DNA of 64,000 bases, from NCBI GenBank assembly GCA_050250395.1, contig JBFWOQ010000002.1, positions 62,001 to 126,000 on the forward strand, read 5' to 3'. The position numbers and the translations under genes were made by a program. The notes beneath the pieces were generated by a model. It did no database searches, had not been told where the DNA came from, and saw nothing but the letters and a program-made list of their open reading frames with translations. This DNA is from JAGPUQ01 sp050250395 (GTDB taxonomy: Bacteria > Pseudomonadota > Gammaproteobacteria > Pseudomonadales > Porticoccaceae). Of the stretch, positions 45,547-55,023 are shown in pieces (position 1 is the first letter of the stretch; every line of letters begins with the position of its first letter).

Positions 45547-46242
45547 ATGGCTGACGCCAGCATTCTGGTAGTCGACGACGAACCCGCCATCCGCGACATG
45601 ATCGCGGTGGCCCTTGAAGTGGCAGGCTTTGAATGTCTGCGCGCCGAGAACGCCCGCGCGGCTCACGCCCTGATCGTCGACAAGCAGCCGGACCTCGTAC
45701 TGCTCGACTGGATGATGCCGGAAACCAGCGGGCTCGAATTGCTGCGCCGTCTGCGCCGCGACGAGCTGACCGCCAACTTGCCGGTAATCCTGCTCACGGC
45801 CAAGACGGAGGAGGACAATCAGGTGCAGGGTCTCGATGCCGGCGCCGACGATTACATCGCCAAACCGTTTTCACCGCGCGCGCTGATCGCGCGCATTCGC
45901 GCCCTGCTGCGCCGCCGCGAGCAGAGCGTCGGCGAGTCGCCCATCGAAGTCCAGGGTCTGGTCTACGACCCCGTGAGCCATCATGTCACCCGCGCCGGCG
46001 TACCCGTCGCCATGGGACCGACCGAATACCGGTTGCTGGGATTTTTCCTCACTCACCAGGACCGGGTCTACTCCCGCGACCAGATTCTCAGCCACGTCTG
46101 GGGCGGCAACGTGTACATGGATGAACGTACCGTCGATGTCCATATCCGCCGCCTGCGCAAGGCGCTCGGCAGCCATGATCGTTTCATCCAGACGGTGCGC
46201 GGCGCCGGCTACCGGTTTTCAGAGAAACTGGTCAACAGTTAG
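45547..46242 (+). CDS. phoB: phosphate regulon response regulator
   Basis: 231 residues: receiver domain with DD (VVDDEPAIRD), phospho-Asp in LVLLDWMMPETSG, Thr in LLTAKTEED and Lys in YIAKPFSP; then an OmpR-type winged helix (GPTEYRLLGFFLTHQDRVYSRDQIL, DERTVDVHIRRLRKAL). Binds Pho boxes and activates pst and phoBR. GAGGAG precedes the ATG. phoR starts at the last base of its stop codon. Confidence 0.96.
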   Translation: MADASILVVDDEPAIRDMIAVALEVAGFECLRAENARAAHALIVDKQPDLVLLDWMMPETSGLELLRRLRRDELTANLPVILLTAKTEEDNQVQGLDAGADDYIAKPFSPRALIARIRALLRRREQSVGESPIEVQGLVYDPVSHHVTRAGVPVAMGPTEYRLLGFFLTHQDRVYSRDQILSHVWGGNVYMDERTVDVHIRRLRKALGSHDRFIQTVRGAGYRFSEKLVNS

Positions 46243-47531
46243 TGCTCACTCCGGGCCTGCGCAATGAACTGCAACGCATCGCCCTGCTGGCGCTGTTACT
46301 GGTCATTGCCGGCTATTTCAACCGCCACGCGCTGCTGACCCTGATTGCCGGCGGCAGCCTTTACATGCTCTGGACCCTGCACCGGATCCACCGCCTCAAT
46401 CGCTGGCTGACGCTGGGCGGTCGCGACTTTCCGCCACCGGCATCCGGCGTCTGGGGCGAAGTCTCCGACCATCTGTACCGGCTGCGCCAGCGCATCACCC
46501 GGCATCGTCAGGATCACCTCAACCTGCTGACCCGGATACGACGGATCACCGATGCCCTGGACGAGGGCATCGTGATTCTCGACGCCGACCGTGCCCTGGA
46601 ATGGTGGAATCCGGCGGCGGGCAGACTTCTGCAACTGCGGCGCGGGGATGAAGGCGAGCCCATCATCAATCTGGTGCGGGCGCCGGCCTTTGTGGCCTTT
46701 ATCCGCGCAGGCCAGTTCGCGGAACCGGTGGAGCTCGAAGCGCCCAGCGACCCCAACCGGATTTTGCAGTTCAGTGCCAACCACTTCGGTGACAACGAAG
46801 TGGCGCTGGTGGTACAGGACATTTCCCGGCTCCGGCATCTCGAACAGATGCGCAAGGAGTTCGTGGCCAACATTTCCCATGAGCTGCGCACGCCGCTCAC
46901 CGTCCTCACCGGTTATCTGGAAACCCTGGGCGACAGCGCCGCCGAGGTGCCGCCAAGCTGGCGGCAGGCGCTGGGGCCGATGACCGAGCAGGCCCGGCGC
47001 CTGACACTGCTCACCGAGGATCTGGTGACCCTGTCGCAACTGGAGTCGACCGCCCTGCCCGCGCGACCCGAGCCCGTGCCGCTCAAAGCCCTGCTCGGCG
47101 GGATCGTCGAGAACGCACGTGCGCTCGGCGGTGGCGTGCACCACATCGAGCTGGACTGTCCCGACGGTCTGGTCGCCCTGGGCGCAGCGCGCGAACTGCA
47201 CAGCGCCTTCGCCAACCTGGTCTACAACGCGGTCAAACACAATCCGCAGGGCTGCACGATAGAGGTGCGCGCCGGCAACGACAACGGGCGTCCGTGGGTC
47301 GAGGTGACCGACAACGGTATCGGCATCGACGCCCGCCATCTTCCCCGTCTGACCGAGCGCTTCTACCGCGTCGAGGGCAGTCGCGCCAGCAGTTCCGGCG
47401 GCACCGGTCTCGGTCTCGCCATCGTCAAGCACTCGCTGCTGCGCAATGGCGGGCATCTGGAAATCCGCAGCACTCCCGGTAAAGGCAGCACCTTTCGCTG
47501 CGAATTTGAACCCGTGCCGGCAGGGTGTTAG
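46242..47531 (+). CDS. phoR: phosphate regulon sensor histidine kinase
   Basis: 429 residues. Short N-terminal membrane region (LALLLVIAGYFNRHALLTLIAGG), a PAS domain (RRITDALDEGIVILDADRALEWWN), HisKA with His in ANISHELRTPLTVLTGYLE, HATPase with NAVKHN, DNGIGI and GTGLGLAI. No large periplasmic domain, as expected for PhoR, which senses PstSCAB/PhoU activity. The start is GTG at 46242, overlapping the phoB stop by one base (TAGTG). Confidence 0.95.
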   Translation: MLTPGLRNELQRIALLALLLVIAGYFNRHALLTLIAGGSLYMLWTLHRIHRLNRWLTLGGRDFPPPASGVWGEVSDHLYRLRQRITRHRQDHLNLLTRIRRITDALDEGIVILDADRALEWWNPAAGRLLQLRRGDEGEPIINLVRAPAFVAFIRAGQFAEPVELEAPSDPNRILQFSANHFGDNEVALVVQDISRLRHLEQMRKEFVANISHELRTPLTVLTGYLETLGDSAAEVPPSWRQALGPMTEQARRLTLLTEDLVTLSQLESTALPARPEPVPLKALLGGIVENARALGGGVHHIELDCPDGLVALGAARELHSAFANLVYNAVKHNPQGCTIEVRAGNDNGRPWVEVTDNGIGIDARHLPRLTERFYRVEGSRASSSGGTGLGLAIVKHSLLRNGGHLEIRSTPGKGSTFRCEFEPVPAGC

Positions 47532-47564
47532 GGTCCGGCCCGGTCGCCACCCGGATCCTGTCCT

Positions 47565-48644
47565 TTGTCCGATTACCCGTTCCTGACGCCTGAGTTTCTC
47601 TCTGCACTGGAAGACAGTGGCAGTGCCACCGCGGATACCGGCTGGGAACCACGCCACCTCGGCAGTGCGGATGGCGCTGCGTTCATGCCGCTGTATGTAA
47701 AGACCCACTCCTACGGAGAGTATGTGTTCGACTGGGCCTGGGCCGATGCGTACCACCGCAGCGGACTGGCTTACTATCCCAAGCTGGTGACCGCGATTCC
47801 GTTTTCGCCCATCACCGGCCCGCGCATTCGGCTCGCCGCCGGGGCCGATCCCGAACCGGTCGCCGAGACGCTACTGGCGGCGGTCGCCGAAGCGGCGGAA
47901 GCGACCCGCGCCAGCAGCTGGCACCTGCTGTTTCCCGATACGGCCACCCGCGAGCTGTTGCGCGGTCGCGGCCTGCTGGAGCGCACCGGCGTGCAATTCC
48001 ACTGGCACAATCGGGGTTACGAAAATTTCGAGCACTTCCTCGCGGGGCTGGCGTCGCGCAAGCGCAAGATGATACGCCGCGAGCGCTGCACGGTTGCCGA
48101 TCAGGGCCTCCGGGTCGCCATGCACGAAGGCCCGGCCATCGGCGCCGAGCTGTGGTCCTTCTTCCACGGCCTGTATCGGAATACCTACGCCAAGCGCAGC
48201 GGCACTGGCGGCTACCTGACGCCGGATTTCTTCCACCGTATCGGGGCGACGCTGGCGGATCGGATTGCCATGGCGGTCGCCTGCGATGGCGCCAGGCCGG
48301 TGGCTGCCGCCCTGTATTTTCACGATCGGGAGACGCTCTACGGCCGCTACTGGGGCTGCATCCGGGAATACGAGTGCCTGCATTTCGAGCTGTGTTACTA
48401 CCAGGGCATCGATTACGCGATCCGGCGCGGCCTGACGAAATTCGACGCCGGCGCCCAGGGTGAGCACAAGATCGCCCGCGGCTTCGCACCGGTCGAAACC
48501 TGGTCACTGCACTGGATTCGCCACCGCGGCTTCGCGGCGGCCATCGCCGATTTCGTGGCGCGGGAGCGCGTACACAATCGGGATTACATGGCCGCTGCCC
48601 GGGCGCAACTGCCCTATCGCCAGGAAAATCAGGGAGAAGGCTGA
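47565..48644 (+). CDS. FemAB-like/GNAT acyltransferase (PF04339, DUF482)
   Basis: 359 residues, TTG start. Characteristic segments: PFLTPEFLSALEDSGSA at the N-terminus, SYGEYVFDWAWADAYHRSG, FLAGLASRKRKMIRRER, and late GCIREYECLHFELCYYQGIDYAI...FDAGAQGEHKIARGF. The family has the double-GNAT fold of peptidoglycan-bridge (Fem) transferases but no established substrate. It follows phoR by 33 bp in the same direction, so may be expressed with the phosphate regulon. Converges on the methyltransferase gene 7 bp away. Confidence 0.82.
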   Translation: MSDYPFLTPEFLSALEDSGSATADTGWEPRHLGSADGAAFMPLYVKTHSYGEYVFDWAWADAYHRSGLAYYPKLVTAIPFSPITGPRIRLAAGADPEPVAETLLAAVAEAAEATRASSWHLLFPDTATRELLRGRGLLERTGVQFHWHNRGYENFEHFLAGLASRKRKMIRRERCTVADQGLRVAMHEGPAIGAELWSFFHGLYRNTYAKRSGTGGYLTPDFFHRIGATLADRIAMAVACDGARPVAAALYFHDRETLYGRYWGCIREYECLHFELCYYQGIDYAIRRGLTKFDAGAQGEHKIARGFAPVETWSLHWIRHRGFAAAIADFVARERVHNRDYMAAARAQLPYRQENQGEG

Positions 48645-48651
48645 GGCAGCT

Positions 48652-49248
48652 TCAGGGCTTGCGCCGCCAGACCAGCAAGCGGTTGTTGGCCGGCATCGCG
48701 TTGTCCTCCCGCAATTCGAGTCCCGCGCCGGCCGCAAGCTCCGCCACCGCTTCGAACGCGCGAATGCCCTGGTGCGGTGCGCGCGCCTTCAGCCATTGGT
48801 CGAAACGGGCGTTGCTATCCGATGTGTACTCGCCGCCGTAATTGAAAGGCCCGTAGACGGCGAGCACACCGCCCGGAACCAACACGCCGGGCAAACCGGC
48901 AAAAAACGTCCGCACAACGCTCCAGGACATGATGTGCAGCGTATTGGCGGTGAACAGGCCATCGACCGGCGCGACATCCCAATGCCGCGCCCTGACGTCG
49001 AGCGCGATCGGCGCCAGCAGATTGGCCGCCGGCTCGGCCGCGCGCCACTGCTCGATTCCCGGGAGATTTTCCGGGACATCGCTCGGTTGCCAGTACAACT
49101 GCGGCAGGCGGGACGCGAAGTGGACGGCGTGCTGACCGGTGCCGCTGCCGATTTCCAGCACGCTTCGACAGGGTGCAAACACCCGTTCGAGTACCGCAAG
49201 AATGGGCACCTTGTTATGCTCGCAGGCCTGCGAAAAGGGCTTCTCCAT
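48652..49248 (-). CDS. DUF938-family SAM-dependent methyltransferase
   Basis: 198 residues. MEKPFSQACEHNKVPILAVL is the family N-terminus, followed by the SAM-binding motif SVLEIGSGTGQHAVHFA and late FTANTLHIMSW and GGVLAVYGPFNYGGEYTSDSN. Class I Rossmann methyltransferase of unknown substrate. A longer frame is open to 49353, but ATG at 49248 with GAGGAAA 5 nt upstream fits. Divergent from the M48 protease gene. Confidence 0.85.
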   Translation of the reverse strand: MEKPFSQACEHNKVPILAVLERVFAPCRSVLEIGSGTGQHAVHFASRLPQLYWQPSDVPENLPGIEQWRAAEPAANLLAPIALDVRARHWDVAPVDGLFTANTLHIMSWSVVRTFFAGLPGVLVPGGVLAVYGPFNYGGEYTSDSNARFDQWLKARAPHQGIRAFEAVAELAAGAGLELREDNAMPANNRLLVWRRKP

Positions 49249-49409
49249 CTGCTTTCCTCGTTTTCGCGACCCGCGCGCGGCCAGCCTGCCAGCCAGGGAA
49301 ATTGCCGTTACCATTGTGCAGCGACGGAACCCCGGTGGCCATGCGCCGGTCATTACAGCCAGCCGCCATCAACGGTCTGCCCAGGAACGACCTGCCCAGG
49401 AGTATCTGT

Positions 49410-50675
49410 TTGTCCCCAGCCAGATTCGGATTGCTTGTCGCCCTGTCACTCGGCATCGGCGCTTGCGCCGTCAATCCGGTCACCGGTCGGGAGGAGCTTT
49501 CGCTGGTCTCGGGCAGCGAGGAAATCGCCATCGGCGAACGGCAGTATGGCCCGGCGCAACAATCCCAGGGAGGCCCCTACTACCTCGATCCCGCGTTGCA
49601 GGATTATGTGCGTGCGGTGGGAAACCGGCTGGCCGCCAACAGCGACCGGCAACTGCCTTATGAATTCGTGGTACTCGACAACCCGGTGCCCAACGCCTGG
49701 GCGCTGCCGGGCGGCAAGATCGCGGTCAACAGCGGGCTGTTGCTGGAACTGCACGACGAAGCGGAACTCGCCGCCGTGGTCGGCCATGAAATCGTCCACG
49801 CGGCGGCGCGCCACGGCGCCAGCCAGATGAGCAAGGGCTCGCTGCTCGGTCTGGGCGCGGAACTGCTGGGCATCGCTGGGCAGCAAGCGGGGCTCGGCAA
49901 TCTGGGCGGGCAGGCCGCGCAACTGGGTGCCGGGGCCTGGATGGCGCATTACAGCCGCGGCGCGGAGCTGGAAGCCGACGCCTACGGCATGGATTACATG
50001 GTGCGCGCGGGCTACGACCCGCAGGCCGCCGTCGAGGTGCAGGAAACCTTCGTGAAACTGGCGGCCGGCGGCAGTTCCGATTTCATCGGCGGACTGTTCG
50101 CCAGCCACCCACCGTCGCAGGCGCGCGTCAATGCCAATCAGCGCCATGTCCAGAACTTCGCCTCGGGAGGCTCCCGCAATGCGGACGCCTACCAGCGTGC
50201 CACCGCGCGGTTGCGCCAGGACGCTCCCGCCTACGAAGCCGAGAAGAGCGCGTTAGCGGCCCTGGAGCGCAAGGATGCGCGGGGCGCCATCAAGTATCTG
50301 GATCGGGCCATCGCCATCGCACCCGGTGCCGGCCGGTTCTGGGAGTTGCGCGGCCACGCCCACGCGAGGCTGCAACAGTGGTCGGATGCCGACGCCGATT
50401 TTACCGCCGCCATCAACCGCAATCCGGGCTATTACCGCCACCATCTGGCGCGCGGGGCGCTGAGATTCGAACGCAAACAGTACCCGGAGGCACAACGCGA
50501 TCTGGAGGCAAGCCGCCGGCTATTGCCGACGCCGCTCGCCAGCTTGTATCTGGGGGAAATTGCCCAGGCGGACGGCGCCACCCGCCAGGCCGAAGCCTAC
50601 TATCGGGAAGCGGCGGCCGACAATGGACCGGTCGGCCAGCTGGCGCGGCAGCGCCTGAGTGCCGCCAGCCGCTGA
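49410..50675 (+). CDS. M48-family metalloprotease lipoprotein with TPR domain (BepA-like)
   Basis: About 421 residues. The start is taken as TTG at 49410 because AGGAG lies 7 nt before it and the product then begins with a perfect lipoprotein signal (ARFGLLVALSLGIGAC). Zinc site HEIVH in VVGHEIVHAAARHGA and the third ligand Glu in GAELEADAYGMDYM; the C-terminal third has TPR repeats. Resembles BepA, a periplasmic protease/chaperone for outer-membrane protein assembly. An ATG at 49341 would hide the signal peptide. Its 3' end is 5 bp from the convergent phoU stop. Confidence 0.9.
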   Translation: MSPARFGLLVALSLGIGACAVNPVTGREELSLVSGSEEIAIGERQYGPAQQSQGGPYYLDPALQDYVRAVGNRLAANSDRQLPYEFVVLDNPVPNAWALPGGKIAVNSGLLLELHDEAELAAVVGHEIVHAAARHGASQMSKGSLLGLGAELLGIAGQQAGLGNLGGQAAQLGAGAWMAHYSRGAELEADAYGMDYMVRAGYDPQAAVEVQETFVKLAAGGSSDFIGGLFASHPPSQARVNANQRHVQNFASGGSRNADAYQRATARLRQDAPAYEAEKSALAALERKDARGAIKYLDRAIAIAPGAGRFWELRGHAHARLQQWSDADADFTAAINRNPGYYRHHLARGALRFERKQYPEAQRDLEASRRLLPTPLASLYLGEIAQADGATRQAEAYYREAAADNGPVGQLARQRLSAASR

Positions 50676-50680
50676 TCCGC

Positions 50681-51379
50681 TCAGTCCTGAGCGTCGGGAT
50701 GACCGTGGCGAATATCCTTGCCCTCCACCAGGAACACGATATGTTCGCAGATGTTTTTGGCGTGATCGCCGATACGCTCGAGCGCGCGCAGGGCCCAGAG
50801 CACGTTCATGACCCGGGAGATGCTGCGCGGATCTTCCATCATGTAGGTCACCAGTTCACGCACCGCGGAGCGGTAGTCGCGATCGATCTGCTTGTCCTTG
50901 GCCATGGTTTCGCGGGCGGCCCCGGCGTCGAAGCGGCTGAAGGCATCCAGGCAGCCGCGCAGGGTCTCGCGCACGCCGTTGGCGATGTGGCGCGCTTCCA
51001 CATAGCCCCGCGGTGACAGGCCCTCTTCACTGAGTCCGATCGCCATTTTCGCGATGCGCTGCGCCTCGTCGCCGATGCGCTCGAGATCGCGCACCGAGCG
51101 GCTCACCGCCAGGATCATCCGCAGATCGGTCGCGGCGGGCTGACGGCGGGCAATGGTGGTGGTACAGGCATCGTCGATGATGAGCTCCATCTCGTCGATT
51201 TTCCGTTCCGCCTCCAGCACCTGCGATGCGAGTTCGCTGTCGGCGTTCTCCAACGCCATCATGGCGTCGTGAAGCTGTTTCTCCACCATGCCGCCCATGG
51301 CCAGGGTCTGGCTTTTGAGATGCTCCAGATCGGCGTTGAACTGGCGCGAGATATGCTGATCGAGCGTCACTTTTTCCAT
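50681..51379 (-). CDS. phoU: phosphate transport/signalling regulator PhoU
   Basis: 232 residues, two three-helix PhoU repeats (EMELIIDDACTTTIARRQPAA and its second-half counterpart, with RDLERIGDEAQRIAKMA and RALERIGDHAKNICEHI as the metal-binding E/DxxxD motifs). Negative regulator coupling Pst activity to PhoR. Ideal AGGAGG before the ATG. Last gene of the pst operon, 10 bp after pstB. Confidence 0.96.
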   Translation of the reverse strand: MEKVTLDQHISRQFNADLEHLKSQTLAMGGMVEKQLHDAMMALENADSELASQVLEAERKIDEMELIIDDACTTTIARRQPAATDLRMILAVSRSVRDLERIGDEAQRIAKMAIGLSEEGLSPRGYVEARHIANGVRETLRGCLDAFSRFDAGAARETMAKDKQIDRDYRSAVRELVTYMMEDPRSISRVMNVLWALRALERIGDHAKNICEHIVFLVEGKDIRHGHPDAQD

Positions 51380-51389
51380 TACGACCTCC

Positions 51390-52259
51390 TCAGCCGAAAC
51401 GTCCAGTGATGTAGGCTTCCGTCAATTCATGCTGGGGCGAGGTGAACACTATCTGGGTATCGTTCACTTCGACCAGCTTGCCGAGATGAAAGTAGGCCGT
51501 GCGATGCGAAACCCGGGCAGCCTGCTGCATCGAGTGCGTCACGATGGCGATGGTGTAGTTTTGCGCCAGCTCCGCGATCAGTTCTTCGACCCGCGCGGTG
51601 GCGATCGGATCCAGCGCCGAACAGGGTTCGTCCATGAGGATCACCTCCGGGTTGATGGCGATCGCGCGCGCGATGCACAGCCGCTGCTGCTGGCCGCCGG
51701 AGAGCCCGGTGCCGGGCTGCGCTAGGCGCTCCTTGACCTCTTCCCACAGGCCGGCCTTGCGCAGGCTGCCCTCGACGATTTCATCGAGTTCGATACGCCG
51801 ACTCGCCAATCCGTGCAGTTTCGCGCCGTAGGCAACGTTGTCGTAGATGCTCTTGGGAAAGGGATTGGGTTTCTGGAACACCATGCCCACCCGCGCCCGC
51901 AGCGCCACCGGATCCATTTTCGGCGAATAGATATCCTCGTCGTCGAGCAGAAACTCCCCGGTTACGCGACAACCGACTACGGTATCGTTCATGCGGTTGA
52001 GCGCGCGCAGAAAGGTGGACTTGCCGCAGCCCGACGGACCGATCATGGCAATGACCTGATTGCGGCCGATATCCAGGCCGACGTCGAAGATCGCCTGCTT
52101 GTCGCCGTAGTAGACATTGACATTGCGCGTTCGCACCTTGGCGGCGTCGACGAAGGGTTGTCCCACCGTGCGCTGAGCCAGGAGCTCGCTCAGTTCGGTA
52201 ACACGGTGGCGCTCCGGCGCTGCCGCGGCCACGGTTGACTCCAGTGTTGCCGTCGTCAT
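51390..52259 (-). CDS. pstB: phosphate ABC transporter ATP-binding protein
   Basis: About 289 residues. Walker A GPSGCGKST, signature LSGGQQQRLCIARA, Walker B EVILMDEPCSALD, and the PstB-specific Q-loop region VGMVFQKPNPFPKSIYDN. ATG at 52259 with AGGAGGAA 6 nt upstream is preferred over one at 52289. The N-terminal 35 residues are longer than in E. coli PstB. Confidence 0.96.
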   Translation of the reverse strand: MTTATLESTVAAAAPERHRVTELSELLAQRTVGQPFVDAAKVRTRNVNVYYGDKQAIFDVGLDIGRNQVIAMIGPSGCGKSTFLRALNRMNDTVVGCRVTGEFLLDDEDIYSPKMDPVALRARVGMVFQKPNPFPKSIYDNVAYGAKLHGLASRRIELDEIVEGSLRKAGLWEEVKERLAQPGTGLSGGQQQRLCIARAIAINPEVILMDEPCSALDPIATARVEELIAELAQNYTIAIVTHSMQQAARVSHRTAYFHLGKLVEVNDTQIVFTSPQHELTEAYITGRFG

Positions 52260-52272
52260 CTCGCTTCCTCCT

Positions 52273-53556
52273 TCACCAGCGCCGTTCAAGGCGCTTGCGC
52301 AACACTACGGCCAATGCGTTCATCAGGACGAGAAACGCCAGCAACACCATGATGGCGCCGGAGGTTTTCTCGACAAACGCGCGTTCGGGACTATCTGCCC
52401 ACAGGAAGATCTGCACCGGCAGCACCGTGGCAGGATCCGTGAAGCCGTGCGGTACATCAACGATGAACGCGACCATGCCGATCATCAACAGTGGCGCCGT
52501 TTCGCCGAGGGCGCGGGCCATGCCCAGAATGGCCCCGGTCAGCATGCCGGGCATGGCCAGCGGCAGTACATGGCCGAGCACGACCTGCATCCTGGAAGCG
52601 CCGACCCCAAGTGCGGCCTCCCGGATCGATGGCGGCACGGACTTGATCGCCGCACGACTGGAAATGATCACGGTCGGCAGGGTCACCAGTGCGAGCACCA
52701 CGCCGCCCAGCACCGGCGCCGAACGCGGCATCTGAAAAAAATTGATGAATACCGCGAGCCCCAACAAACCGAAGATGACGGATGGTACCGCCGCCAGATT
52801 GTTGATGTTGACTTCAATGAAGTCGGTCCAACGGTTTTGTGGTGCGAACTCCTCCAGATAAATCGCCGCGGCAACCCCCATCGGAAACGACAACAACAAT
52901 GTGATGACGAGAGTCAGCAAGGTGCCTCTGGCCGCGCCGCCGATGCCGGCCAGCTCGGGTTCGCGGGAATCCCCCCGGGCAAAGAAATCGGCATTGAAGC
53001 GGAGCGCGATTTCGCCGTTTTCGAGCAGACTACCCGTCCAGACGAGCTTGCGCTCGCTCATTCTGCCGGTGAACTCCGCGTTACCGCCACGACTCTTGAA
53101 CCAGGAGTCGATATCGTCGTCGGCGAGCAGCCAGAGCGTCTCGCTGGTCCCCAGCAACGCGGGATTGGCCCGCAGGCGCGCCTGCAATTCGTAGCCGGCA
53201 CCACTGCTGATGAGCGCGCTGAACTCCCGCCGCTCGGCGCGCCCGGTGGGCTCGCCAAAGCGTTCGTAGAGCGCCTGACGCACGAGCGCATCGTAATCCC
53301 CGAGCGCCAACGCCGCCGGATCGGCGGCGGTGCCGATGCCGAGCACGTCCGGGTCGTAATGGACCCGCAACTGCACATAGGTCTGCCGGAAGGCGCCGTG
53401 TCCTTTGCCGATGATGTCCGCGAGCAGGAGCAGCACTGCGAGCAGTCCGAAGGCGACCGCGAGAATGCCGTACAGCCGGAACCGCCGCTCCGCGCGATAG
53501 CGGCGTTTGAGGCTGGCGCGAATGATTTCCGCCGTGGAAGCCTTCTGCTCAGTCAT
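52273..53556 (-). CDS. pstA: phosphate ABC transporter permease, long form
   Basis: 427 residues: an N-terminal cytoplasmic/TM segment and a periplasmic insert of about 150 residues (DUF3333 type) before the permease domain, which has the EAA loop AALGVGASRMQVVLGHVLPLAMPG. Longer than E. coli PstA (about 296) but typical of Pseudomonas-type systems. Overlaps the pstC 3' end by 8 bp. Confidence 0.94.
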   Translation of the reverse strand: MTEQKASTAEIIRASLKRRYRAERRFRLYGILAVAFGLLAVLLLLADIIGKGHGAFRQTYVQLRVHYDPDVLGIGTAADPAALALGDYDALVRQALYERFGEPTGRAERREFSALISSGAGYELQARLRANPALLGTSETLWLLADDDIDSWFKSRGGNAEFTGRMSERKLVWTGSLLENGEIALRFNADFFARGDSREPELAGIGGAARGTLLTLVITLLLSFPMGVAAAIYLEEFAPQNRWTDFIEVNINNLAAVPSVIFGLLGLAVFINFFQMPRSAPVLGGVVLALVTLPTVIISSRAAIKSVPPSIREAALGVGASRMQVVLGHVLPLAMPGMLTGAILGMARALGETAPLLMIGMVAFIVDVPHGFTDPATVLPVQIFLWADSPERAFVEKTSGAIMVLLAFLVLMNALAVVLRKRLERRW

Positions 53557-54937
53557 AGAGCTCCCGATATTTCTTGACGATGTGTTGGGCGATCACATTG
53601 AGCAGCAGCGTGGTCAGAAACAGCATCAATCCCAGTGCAAAGGCTGCGAGGGTTTTCGGGCTGTCGAACTCCTGATCCCCCACCAGCAAGGTGACGATCT
53701 GGACCGTAACCGTGGTGACTGCTTCCAGTGGGTTGAACGTGAGGCGTGCCGCCATCCCTGCCGCCATGACCACGATCATGGTCTCGCCAATGGCGCGCGA
53801 GGCGGCCAGGAGCACGCCGCCGACGATACCTGGCAGCGCGGCGGGGATAATCACTTTTTTAACGGTTTCGGAGCGGGTCGCACCCAGCGCCAGCGAGCCG
53901 TCGCGCAGACTCCGGGGCACTGCCGTGATGACGTCATCGGCGAGCGACGAGACAAAGGGAATGATCATGACACCCATCACCAGCCCCGCGGCCAGTGCGC
54001 TTTCGGACGAGACCGAAAGTCCCAGGCGTGCGCCCAGATCGCGAATGAAGGGCGCTACCGAAAGTGCCGCAAAGAAGCCGTAAACCACGGTTGGCACCCC
54101 GGCCAGAATTTCCAGGGCCGGCTTGGCAATATTGCGGAGCCGCGCGCTGGCGTATTCGCCCAGATAGATGGCGGACATCAGCCCCACCGGCACCGCCACC
54201 ACCAGCGCAATGGCGGAAATCAACAGGCTACCCGTGAACAAGGGTATCGCACCGAAGGCACCGGAGCTTCCCACCTGGTCCGCCCGGATCGCCATCTGGG
54301 GGCTCCATTCGAGGCCGAACAGAAAGTCCGCGAGTGGCACCACCTCGAAGAAGCGAATCGACTCGATCAGTACCGACACCACGATGCCAAAGGTGGCAAA
54401 GATGGCCACGCAGGCGCAGGCCAGCAGCGCCCAGCGAAATACCGTCTCTACTTCCTGGCGGGCGCGCAACCGCGGGGACGTCCGCCGCACGCCCCAGAGC
54501 AGGCCGGCAACCGCCAGGCCCAGGGTGGCGACCGCGATCACCAACCGACCGGTGGCCTGCAATGCCTTGTAATGCTCCGCTGCCGCTGCCATCGCGGACG
54601 CTTGGGCCTCGATCGGCAGCGCGCCGCTCGCCACATTGACGACCGTGCTCATCAACAGGTTGGTTTCCGCCGCGCCGTCCGGAACCGTATCCGGCGGTAA
54701 TCCCGCGAGCACCAGCGTCCTGACCAGAGGATCGTCGAACACCAGCCACAGTGTTAGCAGGGCAAGTGCCGGAAGCCCGCACCAGATGGCACCGCGCAAG
54801 CCGTAGTACAGCGGCAGGGAATGGAGATGGCGAATGCCGCCCAGCGGTTTGGCAAGGGCCAGCGAGCGGCTATGCGCCAGGTAATAGGCAATGACAACCA
54901 GCAGCGCAAGGACGATGATCAAGTTGACCAAGGACAT
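53549..54937 (-). CDS. pstC: phosphate ABC transporter permease, long form
   Basis: 462 residues. First TM at the N-terminus, an insert, then the permease core with IYLGEYASARLRNIAKPALE and the EAA loop SLALGATRSETVKKVIIPAALPG. Longer than E. coli PstC (about 319). An AGGAGG lies before the ATG. Separated from pstS by 86 bp holding a terminator hairpin, so pstCAB-phoU depends on read-through or a second promoter. Confidence 0.94.
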   Translation of the reverse strand: MSLVNLIIVLALLVVIAYYLAHSRSLALAKPLGGIRHLHSLPLYYGLRGAIWCGLPALALLTLWLVFDDPLVRTLVLAGLPPDTVPDGAAETNLLMSTVVNVASGALPIEAQASAMAAAAEHYKALQATGRLVIAVATLGLAVAGLLWGVRRTSPRLRARQEVETVFRWALLACACVAIFATFGIVVSVLIESIRFFEVVPLADFLFGLEWSPQMAIRADQVGSSGAFGAIPLFTGSLLISAIALVVAVPVGLMSAIYLGEYASARLRNIAKPALEILAGVPTVVYGFFAALSVAPFIRDLGARLGLSVSSESALAAGLVMGVMIIPFVSSLADDVITAVPRSLRDGSLALGATRSETVKKVIIPAALPGIVGGVLLAASRAIGETMIVVMAAGMAARLTFNPLEAVTTVTVQIVTLLVGDQEFDSPKTLAAFALGLMLFLTTLLLNVIAQHIVKKYRELYD

Positions 54938-54970
54938 CTTGTATTCACCCTCCTTTTGGTTGCACCCGAA

Positions 54971-55000
54971 AAAAATGGCCCGGCGTGAGCCGGGCCATTT
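54971..55000 (-). terminator. intercistronic terminator between pstS and pstC
   Basis: On the minus strand a 12-bp perfect stem AAATGGCCCGGC / GCCGGGCCATTT with TCAC loop is followed by a run of seven T. It lies just after the pstS stop. Likely lowers expression of pstCAB-phoU relative to the abundant binding protein. Confidence 0.85.
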
Positions 55001-55023
55001 GCACCAGCTCCAGAACTGAAAGC

